DNA from: Paracoccus aerius
GTDB lineage: Bacteria > Pseudomonadota > Alphaproteobacteria > Rhodobacterales > Rhodobacteraceae
Direction: 5' to 3'
DNA length: 64,000 bases
Assembly: GCF_014656455.1 (NCBI RefSeq)
Contig: NZ_BNCL01000018.1
Location: 1 to 64,000, forward strand
Shown: positions 46,229-54,927 of the stretch, piece by piece
Layout: each line of letters begins with the position of its first letter
Numbering within the stretch: position 1 is the first letter of the stretch
Program-made: the position numbers and the translations under genes
Notes under the pieces: model-generated
Database searches by the model: none
Told to the model about the DNA's origin: nothing
Seen by the model: only the letters and a program-made list of their open reading frames with translations

Positions 46229-47251
46229 ATGAAGGGTGCATTGATCGGCTGCGGGTTCTTCGCGCAGAACCAGATGCATGGCTGGACCGGGATCGAGGGC
46301 GTAAAGATCGTGGCCGTCTGCGACCGCGATCCTGCGCGGCGCGATGAGACGGCGGCTCGCTTCGACGCCCGCCCCTATGCTGAGGCCGCCGAGATGCTGG
46401 CAGCCGAGGATCTGGACTTCGTGGACATTGCGACCACTGTCGCCTCTCACCGTCCGCTGGTCGAACTGGCGGCACGGGCGGGCGTCCACGTCATCTGCCA
46501 GAAACCCTTCGCCGAGACTATGGAGGATGCCCGCGCGATGGTTGCTGCCGTCGACGCGTCGGGCAAAACCCTGATGGTGCATGAGAACTTTCGCTGGCAA
46601 TCTGCGGTCCGCGCAGCCATTGATGCCGTGCGCGGAGGGGTCATCGGCACACCCTTCTTCGGGCGCGTCAGCTTTCGGTCGGGCTATGACGTGTTCTCGG
46701 GCCAGCCCTATCTAGCGACCGACCCGCGCTTCATCATCCAGGACCTGGGGATCCATATCCTCGACGTGGCCCGCGCCCTGTTCGGCGACGTGGCGACACT
46801 GTCGGCCACCACGCGGCGGATCAACCCGGCGATCCGGGGTGAGGACGTGGCGACCATGCTGCTGGAGCACACAAGCGGCGTGACCAGCGTGGTCGATTGT
46901 TCCTATGCGACCCGCCGCCAGCCCGAGACCTTCCCGGAAACGCTGCTGGAGATCGACGGTGATAGGGGCACCCTTCGGCTGGACGCGGGGTACCGACTGG
47001 TGATCCAGACGGAGGGCGAACAGGTTCGCGACGTGGCCCCGCCGGTCCTGCCTTGGGCGGAACGGCCCTGGCACAACATCCAGGAAAGCGTGCAGATCAT
47101 CCAGGCGCATTTCGTGGACTGCATGCGGGCGGGCGTGCAGCCCGAAACGTCGGGGCATGACAACCTCAAGACGCTGGCCCTGGTCGAGGCGGCCTATCGG
47201 TCCGCCGCCGATCGCTCTCGCATCGGCATGCAGGCGCCGGAATGGACCTGA
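46229..47251 (+). CDS. apsD: D-apiose dehydrogenase (Gfo/Idh/MocA family)
   Basis: A 340-residue NAD(P)-dependent sugar dehydrogenase. The Rossmann start is ALIGCGFFAQNQMHGW, followed by AVCDRDPARR and the family motif VICQKPFAETMEDA (Lys of the EKP-like motif). The C-terminal sheet domain has IIQDLGIHILDVARALFGD with the catalytic His region. I start it at 46229, 1 base after the permease stop; the longer frame is antisense-free junk from the permease. The QKP form and the build match ApsD, which oxidises D-apiose to D-apionolactone. ApnL follows with a 10-base overlap, coupling oxidation and lactone opening. Confidence 0.87.
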   Translation: MKGALIGCGFFAQNQMHGWTGIEGVKIVAVCDRDPARRDETAARFDARPYAEAAEMLAAEDLDFVDIATTVASHRPLVELAARAGVHVICQKPFAETMEDARAMVAAVDASGKTLMVHENFRWQSAVRAAIDAVRGGVIGTPFFGRVSFRSGYDVFSGQPYLATDPRFIIQDLGIHILDVARALFGDVATLSATTRRINPAIRGEDVATMLLEHTSGVTSVVDCSYATRRQPETFPETLLEIDGDRGTLRLDAGYRLVIQTEGEQVRDVAPPVLPWAERPWHNIQESVQIIQAHFVDCMRAGVQPETSGHDNLKTLALVEAAYRSAADRSRIGMQAPEWT

Positions 47252-48978
47252 CCCGGCTCTTCGGCACTGACAAGCCGCCGCGCCGGGGCGAGGTGCTGCG
47301 GAGGGGCGAAGCGCAGGTAACGCTGGAGGCCGGGCAGTTGCGCCACCTGCGCATTGGCGGGACTGAGGCGATCCGCGCCGTCTCCTTCCTGGTGCGCGAC
47401 CGGGATTGGGGCACGGTGGAACCCGTCATCACGGAACTGGCGATGAAGGGCGGGCATGTTGCCTACGTGGCCCGCTATGACATGGGCGGGGGCAGCCTTG
47501 ATGCGCAGGTCACACTGACCCTGACACCCGACAGCCTGACGGCCGAGGTCGTGGCGGTGGCCCAGGGCACTGTGGAAACCAACCGCGCGGGCTTCACCGT
47601 CCTGCACCCGATCGAGAGCGTGGCCGGTGCGCCCGTCAGTGTCGGCCATTCCGACGGCAGCGTCGAGGAGACGCGCTTCCCGGCCCTGGTCGAGCCTTGG
47701 CAGCCCTTCAAAGATATTGCCTCGCTGACCCACCAGACGGGCAGGTTGCGCATCGAATGCCGGCTAGAGGGCGATGTCTTCGAGATGGAGGATCAGCGCC
47801 AATGGGGCGATGCCTCCTTCAAGACCTACAACCGACCGCTGGCGCTGCCCTGGCCCTATGCCGTCCGTAACGGCGCGGAACTGCGGCAGGTCGTGCGGAT
47901 CGCGTGGACCCCTGCCCCGGCTGCCGAGCCGGTCGCGCCGATCCGCGCGCAGACGCCAGACCCGACCTTCCCCCAAACCGCGCTTGTTTTGACCGCAACT
48001 GACGCCCGCCGCGCCACGGCCAACCCCGACGACCTGAGCCGGATCGGTGCGCAGCGGGTGCTGTGCCATTGGGACATCGCTGCCGGGCATGGCCTGGCGG
48101 AACTGCGCGACTTCGCGGCGCTGCAAGTCGCCCTGCCCTATCTAGCCCATGACCTTGAACTGATTGCCGCCTGCCCGCCCGACAGCGACCTCAATGCGGA
48201 ATTTGCGAGCTATGCCGCCGATCTGGAAGCATCGGGTTTCCGCCCTGCATCCATCATGACCTGCCCCTCGGTGGACCGGCAATCGACCCCGCCGGGATCT
48301 GAATGGCCCCCCTGCCCGCCCTTGGAGGCGATCTACGCCGCCGCCCGCAAGGCCTTCCCCGGCATCCCCCTGGGCGGCGGCATGGCGAGTTTCTTTCCCG
48401 AACTGAACCGCAAGCGTCCGCCCGCCGAGGCTTGGGATTTCGTCACTCACGGCCTCTGCCCCATCGTCCATGCCGCCGACGACCTGTCGGTGATGGAAAC
48501 GCTGGAGGCTGTGCCGCATATCCTTGCCTCGGCCCGCGTGATCATCGGCAAGCGGGACTATCGGCTGGGGCCGTCCACCATCGCCATGCGCCAGAACCCC
48601 TATGGCAGCCGCACGATTCCGAACCTCGACCGCGACCGGGTCTGCATGGCGGACGACGACCCCCGGCAGGACGGCGCCTTTGCCGCGGCCTGGACGCTAG
48701 GACTGGCCGCAAGCATCGCGCTCGCAGGCGTTACGGTCTGGACGCCCGCCGCGCTTTACGGTCCGCGCGGGCTGATCCGCGACGATGGCAGCCTACGCCC
48801 CGTGGCAGCCGCGGTGCAGGCCATGGCTGCACAAGCGGGAAAGGCAGTCCGCAGAGCAACTGTGGCCCACGGACGGGCAGAACTGGCCTTCAATACCACC
48901 ACCCTGGCTGCCAACCTGACGCCGGACGGGCCGGATCCCTTCGGCTGGCAAAGCTTCCGGTCTTCGCATAAGTCCTGA
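47242..48978 (+). CDS. apnL: D-apionolactonase
   Basis: A 578-residue cytosolic protein that matches ApnL in size and position. An N-terminal beta-rich region (about 1-200, with LRHLRIGGTEAIRAVSFLVRD and AGFTVLHPIESVAGAPVSVGHSDGS, then a DRQRWGDASFKTYNRPL-like stretch at about 185-200) precedes a barrel-like middle (about 250-500, with RVLCHWDIAAGHGLAELRDF, GGGMASFFPELNRKRPP and DFVTHGLCPIVHAADDLSVM). A small C-terminal sheet ends the protein. ApnL hydrolyses D-apionolactone to D-apionate. The family is distinctive and hardly occurs outside apiose clusters, which makes it the strongest single marker for this pathway. Confidence 0.85.
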   Translation: MDLTRLFGTDKPPRRGEVLRRGEAQVTLEAGQLRHLRIGGTEAIRAVSFLVRDRDWGTVEPVITELAMKGGHVAYVARYDMGGGSLDAQVTLTLTPDSLTAEVVAVAQGTVETNRAGFTVLHPIESVAGAPVSVGHSDGSVEETRFPALVEPWQPFKDIASLTHQTGRLRIECRLEGDVFEMEDQRQWGDASFKTYNRPLALPWPYAVRNGAELRQVVRIAWTPAPAAEPVAPIRAQTPDPTFPQTALVLTATDARRATANPDDLSRIGAQRVLCHWDIAAGHGLAELRDFAALQVALPYLAHDLELIAACPPDSDLNAEFASYAADLEASGFRPASIMTCPSVDRQSTPPGSEWPPCPPLEAIYAAARKAFPGIPLGGGMASFFPELNRKRPPAEAWDFVTHGLCPIVHAADDLSVMETLEAVPHILASARVIIGKRDYRLGPSTIAMRQNPYGSRTIPNLDRDRVCMADDDPRQDGAFAAAWTLGLAASIALAGVTVWTPAALYGPRGLIRDDGSLRPVAAAVQAMAAQAGKAVRRATVAHGRAELAFNTTTLAANLTPDGPDPFGWQSFRSSHKS

Positions 48979-49005
48979 GGAATGACCGCAGCCAGGGGCC
49001 ACGCC

Positions 49006-49746
49006 ATGAAACACGACCAGCTTGCCAGCCCCAACCGGATCACCCGTCGTAAGCTGTCCGACCAAGTCTTCGACCGCCTGCGCGAGATGATAGCCAACGG
49101 CGAACTGCAACCCGGCGCGCCGATGCCATCGGAACGCGACCTGATGGAACGCTTCGGCGTCGGCCGCCCCGCCGTACGCGAAGCCTTGCAGCACATGCAC
49201 ACCATGGGCCTGATCACCATCAGCCATGGCGAACGCAGCCGTGTGAACGAGTTGTCCGCAGGCAGCGTGCTGGAACGTGTGGACGACGTGGCACGGATGC
49301 TGCTGTCATCCGAACCGGAACAGCTTGAGCATCTGAAGCAAGCCCGGCGCATGTTCGAATGCGGGCTGGTGCGGGTCGCAGCCGAGAACGCCACCGCCCA
49401 AGACGTGCGCGACCTGCGCGATCTGGTGCGCGAACAGCGCGCCCGCGTCGGCAATCCCGGGGCTTTCGTGACCGCCGACATGACCTTTCACAGCCGCATC
49501 GCGCAGATCTCGGCCAACCCGATCCTAGTTGCGACTAGTCAATCCATGTTGCGGTGGCTTTTCCAGTATCACGGCGTCCTTCTGCACTGGTCCGGCAGGG
49601 AAAAGGTTACCCTGCACGAACATGACGACATCGTGGACCTGATCGCTGCGCGTGACGCGGATGGTGCGGTGGCGGCAATGCAGGCGCATCTGGACAGATC
49701 AAATCCGCTCTATCTGCACGCGAATGTCACCAATCGTGCCGACTGA
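49006..49746 (+). CDS. NanR-like GntR/FCD regulator of the apiose island
   Basis: A 246-residue regulator. The winged helix has RRKLSDQVFDRLREMIANGE, then PSERDLMERFGVGRPAVREALQHMHTMGLI and the NanR-like wing ISHGERSRVNEL. The FCD domain has the metal-binding set TADMTFHSRIAQIS, LLHWSGREKV and LHEHDDIVDLIAARD. It is the last gene of the transporter-catabolic operon, 27 bases after apnL. E. coli NanR binds GGTATA repeats, and GGTAT cores occur in both operator candidates upstream, so it probably represses the island until an apiose metabolite binds. Start 49006 (AGGGGCC upstream) is preferred over ATG 48982, which has no spaced ribosome-binding site. Confidence 0.9.
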   Translation: MKHDQLASPNRITRRKLSDQVFDRLREMIANGELQPGAPMPSERDLMERFGVGRPAVREALQHMHTMGLITISHGERSRVNELSAGSVLERVDDVARMLLSSEPEQLEHLKQARRMFECGLVRVAAENATAQDVRDLRDLVREQRARVGNPGAFVTADMTFHSRIAQISANPILVATSQSMLRWLFQYHGVLLHWSGREKVTLHEHDDIVDLIAARDADGAVAAMQAHLDRSNPLYLHANVTNRAD

Positions 49747-49997
49747 GTAGGGGCTAGCCATCAGGACACTTGAACAGTATGCGGGTTGGCTCTGGAATGA
49801 AGCGGGCACTCCGCACAGGCTTTGCTACAAGACGATCTGCCAGTGTATTTACTCTGCCGGGGATCAGTCAGAAAAAATTGGTCTGCGTCCTGCCCGAGCG
49901 GCACGGAAAGTGAAAAGCCCGCACCGGAGCGGCATCGGGCGTCTGCAGGCTCATGGCTTTGCACCCTCGTCGGATGGAGCAGCCCTGGGGCCGCTGA
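49747..49997. other. Gene-free stretch between regulator and IS remnant
   Basis: Nothing recognisable is seen in these 250 bases; they separate the apiose island from the IS3-type fragment. The 180 bases after that fragment (50316-50491) also carry no gene. Confidence 0.35.
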
Positions 49998-50315
49998 TCA
50001 CGAAGCATCCCTCGCTGCCGCTCGCGCCCAGGATCCGCGGCGTTTTTTGGCAAGATCCAGCTCCATGGTGAGCTGACCCACCTTCCGCTCGAGCGCGGCA
50101 ATGCGGGCTTCATACTCGGCGATCACGCTTGCCTGGGCTTCCTCGTCATTCAGCTCGCCCCGATCGAACTGCGTGAGCCACAGCTGGATGAGGTTGGCGG
50201 AAAGGTTGTGGCTTCGTTGCGCATCGCGCCGCCCGAGGACGCCGGCACGGATGTCCTGGCAGAGCTGCAGCTTGAACGGCGTCGAGTGCCGGCGGTAGGG
50301 ACCTCGTGTTGTCAT
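49998..50315 (-). pseudogene. IS3-type transposase OrfA, orphan
   Basis: A 105-residue HTH protein of the IS3/InsE type. RRHSTPFKLQLCQDIRAG is the first helix-turn-helix part, SANLIQLWLTQFDRGEL the second, and a leucine-zipper-like IAALERKVGQLTMELDLAKK ends the normal OrfA. After KK, where a frameshift would normally lead into OrfB, only ten unrelated residues follow and no integrase domain exists downstream. It marks the boundary between the apiose island and the serine-cycle cluster. Confidence 0.7.
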
Positions 50316-50491
50316 GGGCCTTCTCCAATCAAGGCCCGTCCAGCGTATCAGTTTTTCAGGGTCCTGTGGTCCAGCCCGATGGGTTCACTCCACTCCCGCA
50401 TCAGTGGGTTGCTCAATCTTGGATCTTGATCTCCGACATATGCGCGAGCATCGTCGCACTTGCTTATGGCGGCTGAACATATGTGCAAAAG

Positions 50492-51754
50492 TTAAGATAG
50501 CAGCAGGACCTGCACGTCTGCCACATTGGTGCCGGTGGTTCCGGTGATGAGCAGGTCGCCCGCCGCGGATAGCGCCGCGTGGCTGTCGTTGTTTGCGAGC
50601 AGGGACATGCTATCGACGCGTGAGGCCTTGATCCGGCCCAAGGTGGTGCCGTCAACTAAACCGCCCGCCGCATCAGTCGGACCGTCACGGCCATCTGTCC
50701 CACCGCTGAGAAACACCCACGGCCGTTGCCAGTCGCGTCCAAGCATCGCCACGCGCAGCGCCAGTTCCTGATTGCGTCCCCCTCTGCCGCTCCCCCGCAG
50801 GTTCACGGTGGTTTCTCCGCCGAAGACCAAGGCCTGTGGCCTGTCGGATGAGGCTTGTGCGGCAGCCTCGGCAATGCGTGAGGCAGCGTCGGACACATCG
50901 CCAACCAAGCGGTTGCTAATGATTTGCGCAGCCCACCCCGGAGGTACCGCATCGTACATCGCCGTGAGCGAGCTTTCGTTACTGCCAACAAGGTAATTGT
51001 CGGCGGAAACTACAGCCGGTGCCGCGTCGATCTCGCTTAATACTGTAACCGCCGCAGGAGGAAGCTTCTCCAGAAGCCCGTGCTGCGCAAGCAGGTCAAG
51101 AGCATCCTGCGCAGTTCCCAGCGGCGCGACCGTGGGGCCGCTGGCGATTGCACCGAGATCGTTGCCGATCACATCGGACAGGATCAACGCCGTAACCCGG
51201 GCCGGGGCAGCATAGCGCAAGAAGCCGCCGCCTTTGAGATCAGATAGCTGCTGGCGGATGAGGTTGACCTGCCCGATCGCCAGCCCGCCGGCCAGAAGCA
51301 GGCGGTTTACCTGTTGCTTGTCCGACAGCGTCAAGGGTGGACGGGGCGCGGGCACCAACGACGAGCCGCCCCCCGAGATCAGCGCATAGACCCGGTCCTG
51401 CGCTCCTGCCCCCTTCAGCATCTCCATGATGCGTTGGCCCGCGCGCAGCCCGGCTTCATCAGGTACCGGATGGCCGGCGCTCAGCACCGTGGCGCCAGGC
51501 ATCGCCCGGTCGTTGCCGTAGTGCGTGACTGCAAGCGCCACGACCGGGGCGCGCACATGCTGCATCGCCTCGGCCAGCATGGCGGGGGCGGCCTTGCCGA
51601 TGGCGATCAGGATGTTCCGGCCCCCCGCCGCCAGTTGGGCGGGGGGCTGCTTGTTGAAATGCCTGCGTATGGCGAGGGCGGGATCGGCCGCGCGAACGGC
51701 CTCGTCATAGAGCTTTCGTGCCAAGGCGCGCATTTTGGCAAGGTCCGATGTCAT
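50492..51754 (-). CDS. gckA: Glycerate 2-kinase of the serine cycle
   Basis: A 420-residue MOFRL-type glycerate 2-kinase. It turns D-glycerate from hydroxypyruvate reductase into 2-phosphoglycerate, the net product branch point of the serine cycle. Motifs are ILIAIGKAAPAMLAEAMQ, SAGHPVPDEAGL, YALISGGGSSLVPAP, LIRQQLSDLKGGG, VFGGETTVNLRGSGRGGRNQE and SGGTDGRDGPTDAAGG. It overlaps the malyl-CoA lyase gene by 4 bases on the minus strand, which ties it to the cycle. It differs clearly from copy 1 at 36.8 kb, so the two were probably acquired separately. Confidence 0.92.
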   Translation of the reverse strand: MTSDLAKMRALARKLYDEAVRAADPALAIRRHFNKQPPAQLAAGGRNILIAIGKAAPAMLAEAMQHVRAPVVALAVTHYGNDRAMPGATVLSAGHPVPDEAGLRAGQRIMEMLKGAGAQDRVYALISGGGSSLVPAPRPPLTLSDKQQVNRLLLAGGLAIGQVNLIRQQLSDLKGGGFLRYAAPARVTALILSDVIGNDLGAIASGPTVAPLGTAQDALDLLAQHGLLEKLPPAAVTVLSEIDAAPAVVSADNYLVGSNESSLTAMYDAVPPGWAAQIISNRLVGDVSDAASRIAEAAAQASSDRPQALVFGGETTVNLRGSGRGGRNQELALRVAMLGRDWQRPWVFLSGGTDGRDGPTDAAGGLVDGTTLGRIKASRVDSMSLLANNDSHAALSAAGDLLITGTTGTNVADVQVLLLS

Positions 51755-52725
51755 GCGGCGATTTGTCGGGCTTTCTGCACCAGCACCTCGGCCTGGCGGA
51801 TAGAGGCGTAGTCGATCAGCCTACCGTCCAATGAAACTGCGCCCTTGCCCTCGGCCTCGGCCTTGGCCATGGCGTCAAGGATCTTCTGGGCACGCTCGAC
51901 CTCGGCAGTCGAGGGGCTCATCACCTCGTTGGCCAGCGAGATTTGGCTCGGGTGAATTGCCCATTTTCCCTCGCAGCCGAGAACCGCGGCACGATAGGCG
52001 GCGGCCTTGTAACCCTCGGGATCAGAAAAGTCGCCGAATGGACCGTCGATCGGGCGCAGGCCATTGGCTCTGGCCGCAACCACCATGCGCGACAGGGCAT
52101 AGTGCCACATGTCGCCCCAGTGAATCTGACGGTCGCCGCCAGCGTCCTTGTCGGTCAAGACAGAGTATTTTTCGTTTACGCCGCCAATGATGGTCGTGCG
52201 GGCACGGGTGCTGGCGGCATAATCGGCTACGCCAAAGTGCAGGCTTTCGTTGCGCTTGGAAGCGGCGGCAATCTCACTGATGTTCTGCATGCCCAACGCA
52301 GTCTCGATAATGTGCTCAAAGCCGATCCGTTTCTTGTAACCCTTGGCGTCCTCGATTTGGGTGACCAGCATGTCCACGGCATAGACGTCGGCAGCCGTGC
52401 CTACCTTAGGGATCATGATGAGGTCCAGCCGCTCTCCAGCCTGTTCGACGACATCCACGACATCGCGATACATGTAGTGCGTATCAAGCCCGTTGATTCG
52501 CAGTGACATGGTTTTCCGGCCCCAGTCAATTTCATTAAGGGCCTTGATGATGTTCTTGCGGGCCTGCGCCTTCTCGTCGGGCGCAACCGCGTCCTCAAGA
52601 TCCAGAAAAATCACATCTGCCTTGGAAGCGGCGGCTTTTTCGAACATTTGAGGCTGGCTGCCGGGCACGGCAAGTTCGCTTCGGTTCAGGCGAGCAGGGG
52701 CTTGTTCGATAGGGAAAAAGCTCAT
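51751..52725 (-). CDS. mcl: Malyl-CoA lyase
   Basis: A 324-residue HpcH/HpaI-CitE superfamily enzyme that cleaves malyl-CoA to acetyl-CoA and glyoxylate, the regenerating step of the serine cycle. The sequence follows the Methylobacterium enzyme closely: LNRSELAVPGSQPQMFEKAA, ADVIFLDLEDAVAPDEK, MSLRINGLDTHYMYRDVVD, FGVADYAASTRARTTIIGG, GLRPIDGPFGDFSDPEGY, and a C-terminal WAIHPSQISLANEV plus SLDGRLID with the catalytic Asp. Start 52725 (MSFFPIEQ) is chosen because GGAG lies 12 bases before it, inside the longer frame, and the family starts there. It is translationally coupled to gckA. Confidence 0.94.
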   Translation of the reverse strand: MSFFPIEQAPARLNRSELAVPGSQPQMFEKAAASKADVIFLDLEDAVAPDEKAQARKNIIKALNEIDWGRKTMSLRINGLDTHYMYRDVVDVVEQAGERLDLIMIPKVGTAADVYAVDMLVTQIEDAKGYKKRIGFEHIIETALGMQNISEIAAASKRNESLHFGVADYAASTRARTTIIGGVNEKYSVLTDKDAGGDRQIHWGDMWHYALSRMVVAARANGLRPIDGPFGDFSDPEGYKAAAYRAAVLGCEGKWAIHPSQISLANEVMSPSTAEVERAQKILDAMAKAEAEGKGAVSLDGRLIDYASIRQAEVLVQKARQIAA

Positions 52726-52850
52726 GGCTTGTTGCTCCAGCATGTGATGTGGGGGAATAGCCGTAGACAGATCGAAATATTATTGCGTGTCAAGGAACAA
52801 ATTAACAAAGAAGTTGCGCCTTCGCCCGCTGCCCCTGATTTCACTACTAA

Positions 52851-53480
52851 TCAACCGCTCTGGTTTGAGTAATAGTAGGCAATTGCTTGAGCGCGGTTCT
52901 TGACAGAGAGCTTGTCATATAGGTTCGACAGGTGAAATTTGACCGTGTTGGCGGAAATCCCAAGCTCCCGCGACAGTTCACGGTTCGTCATCCCTTTAGA
53001 CAGCGCTTGGAGCATGTCGGTTTCCCGCCGCGACAGACTCTGCATGAGGCTGTTCTGCAGGTCGCGCACATCAAGGTATGGAAAAACCATCTTGCCCTCC
53101 GCGACGGCGATGCAGGTCTCGAGAAGCGTCTCGACAGACCCGCTGCGAGGTGCAAAACCCGCTGCCCCTGCCCCCATCGCGGCCAAATGTGCTCCACTGG
53201 ATTGATCGCCATAGACGACAACGCGGGGGCCTGCGGCTTCGTCGCGCAACCTCTCCATCAGGCGTACTCCCCCTGTCGGCGGCAGGCTCCACTCGATGAT
53301 TCCCAACTGCGCTGGAGCCCGCCCTACGGTGGCCAGAAAACCTTCAGTCGTGGCAGATGTGGCTAGCAGTGAAAACCGTTCATCTCGCTCAAAAATCTCC
53401 GACAAGGCCGACAACACGAGCGGGTTGCTGTCAGCAAGAATGATCGTGATCGCTCTTTCAGCCGCTTTCACGGTGCGCAT
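52851..53480 (-). CDS. LuxR-type regulator with degenerate receiver
   Basis: A 209-residue protein built like a NarL/FixJ response regulator. An N-terminal receiver-like domain (about 10-125) is joined to a C-terminal LuxR HTH (about 145-205: LSRRETDMLQALSKGMTNRE, then LGISANTVKFHLSNLYDKLS). In the receiver the phospho-acceptor position reads IIEWSLP, with Glu63 in place of Asp, only one of the two N-terminal acidic residues remains (Asp17), and the conserved Lys is Arg (GFAPRSGS). It probably cannot be phosphorylated and may be permanently active or bind a metabolite. It lies between the mcl-gckA genes and the divergent serine-cycle operon and is the obvious candidate regulator of both. Start has AAGGAT upstream. 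Confidence 0.88.
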   Translation of the reverse strand: MRTVKAAERAITIILADSNPLVLSALSEIFERDERFSLLATSATTEGFLATVGRAPAQLGIIEWSLPPTGGVRLMERLRDEAAGPRVVVYGDQSSGAHLAAMGAGAAGFAPRSGSVETLLETCIAVAEGKMVFPYLDVRDLQNSLMQSLSRRETDMLQALSKGMTNRELSRELGISANTVKFHLSNLYDKLSVKNRAQAIAYYYSNQSG

Positions 53481-53540
53481 GTGCTGATCCTTTCAATCAA
53501 GGTCAAAAACCCAGCTTAGAAAACGCCTGTCCAACCTTTT

Positions 53541-53572
53541 GGGTAGGAAAGGGCCCACCCGATTAACTACCC
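53541..53572. promoter_or_regulatory. Inverted repeat in the serine-cycle divergent promoter region
   Basis: GGGTAG (53541-53546) and CTACCC (53567-53572) form an inverted repeat, extended by TT before and AA two bases after, about 80-110 bases before the aminotransferase start and 60-90 bases from the regulator start. A GGGCCC lies inside. It is a candidate binding site for the adjacent LuxR-type regulator. Confidence 0.4.
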
Positions 53573-53654
53573 GAAGGCAGCATAATATTACGTTGCGCTA
53601 CATGTCCAGAAAACGCTCTATAAATTTCAAGAAGCTTGATCATGAGGAAATATT

Positions 53655-54902
53655 ATGACCGAAGCAGCTTTCTTCCCGCAGCTTGAGATCCCCAATACCA
53701 TTGCAGCGGGTCCAGGACCGGGACATACCGATGCGCGTGTGCTTGACCGTTTCGCCAGTGCAGGCATGGCTGACCACATGCATGCCGATGTCCTGCGAGG
53801 CATGATCGAATGCAAGCTGATGCTGCGTTCGGTCATGGGAACCCGGAACATCCATACGTTCGGCGTCGCCGGAACCGGTTGGAGCGGGCTCGACTGCCTG
53901 TTCAGTGCCGTCATGCCGGGCGACAGGGTGGTCGTCTTCGTCAATGGTACCTTCTCCGGCATCGATGGTCTAACACTGCGGATGAAGGCTGCAACGGCCA
54001 AAGAGTTGGCCGCGAGCCCGATGGACCCACAGCCCGCCTCGGTCAAGATCGTGACCGTGCCGCATGGACAATCCGTCACTGCCGAGATCGTCGAAGCCGC
54101 ACTGGCCGAGCACAACGCGAAATGGGCCGCGATGGCGCATTGGGAAACCGGTTCTGGGCGGATCAACGATCTGCGCGGTTTCTCGGACGCCTGCGCCCGC
54201 CATGACGTGATGGGTCTGGTCGATGCGGTATCGTCGCTGGGCGTCGAGGATTTCCGCATCGACGATTACCCCGGCGTCCATGGCTGGGCGTCCTGTCCGC
54301 AGAAAGGGATCTGCTGCCTGCCGCTGACCTATGCGCCCGTCTCCTTCACCGATCGATACATTGCCAACCTGCGTCAAACCGGCTGCCGGACCTTCGTTCA
54401 CCACCCTATTCTGGAGGCGCGGCACTGGGGCATCGTCGAGGGCAAGGACGTGGGAAAGGGGGTCTATCACCGGACCCACAGCGCCTATGCGGTTGCCGCC
54501 TTCCATGAGGCCCTGCGGATCACGCTTCAGCAGACAGTGGCTGGTCGCGCCAAGTCCTATGTGTTCCATGAGGCGGCGCTGCGCGATGCAGTGACGGCGA
54601 TGGGGTGCAAGGTCACGTCGAACATGCCCTCTCTGGTGGTGCTGAATCTGCCTAACAAGCTGGCGGGGCGCGAGATGGAACTGGTACAGACCTGCCGCGC
54701 CTCCGGCTTTGGCATATGGCCAACCCTGTCCGAGCCGGTCCAGGTCCGCATCGGTATCCTGAACCTGCTGAACCAGAACGCGATCACCGACATCGTAAAT
54801 CGCTTTGCTGCCGCCCTGAACAAGATGGGCGCCGAGATCGATACGGGGCGGATGAACGAACGCCTTGAACAGCATTATCAGACATTGGTCGCCGCCGAAT
54901 AA
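53655..54902 (+). CDS. sgaA: Class V aminotransferase, presumed serine-glyoxylate aminotransferase
   Basis: A 415-residue PLP enzyme of the class V alanine/serine-glyoxylate aminotransferase group. In the serine cycle it moves the amino group of serine to glyoxylate, giving hydroxypyruvate and glycine. It has [14 protein letters not shown] near the N-terminus, HFEVAGTG-like [32 protein letters not shown] (Asp190 on the PLP ring) and the PLP-Lys segment [12 protein letters not shown] (Lys217), then [13 protein letters not shown] near the end. The GSQKG of classical SgaA is replaced by CPQKG and overall similarity to Methylobacterium SgaA looks low, so the activity is assigned mainly by position as first gene of the operon. 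Confidence 0.75.
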   Translation: MTEAAFFPQLEIPNTIAAGPGPGHTDARVLDRFASAGMADHMHADVLRGMIECKLMLRSVMGTRNIHTFGVAGTGWSGLDCLFSAVMPGDRVVVFVNGTFSGIDGLTLRMKAATAKELAASPMDPQPASVKIVTVPHGQSVTAEIVEAALAEHNAKWAAMAHWETGSGRINDLRGFSDACARHDVMGLVDAVSSLGVEDFRIDDYPGVHGWASCPQKGICCLPLTYAPVSFTDRYIANLRQTGCRTFVHHPILEARHWGIVEGKDVGKGVYHRTHSAYAVAAFHEALRITLQQTVAGRAKSYVFHEAALRDAVTAMGCKVTSNMPSLVVLNLPNKLAGREMELVQTCRASGFGIWPTLSEPVQVRIGILNLLNQNAITDIVNRFAAALNKMGAEIDTGRMNERLEQHYQTLVAAE

Positions 54903-54927
54903 CGGTGCCCTCTGGGAGGAGGCGAAG

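Noticed and set aside
45075..46232. Plus-strand open frame (385 codons) overlapping the sugar permease
   Set aside because: Arg/Gly-rich out-of-frame translation of the permease gene, which has clear RbsC motifs.
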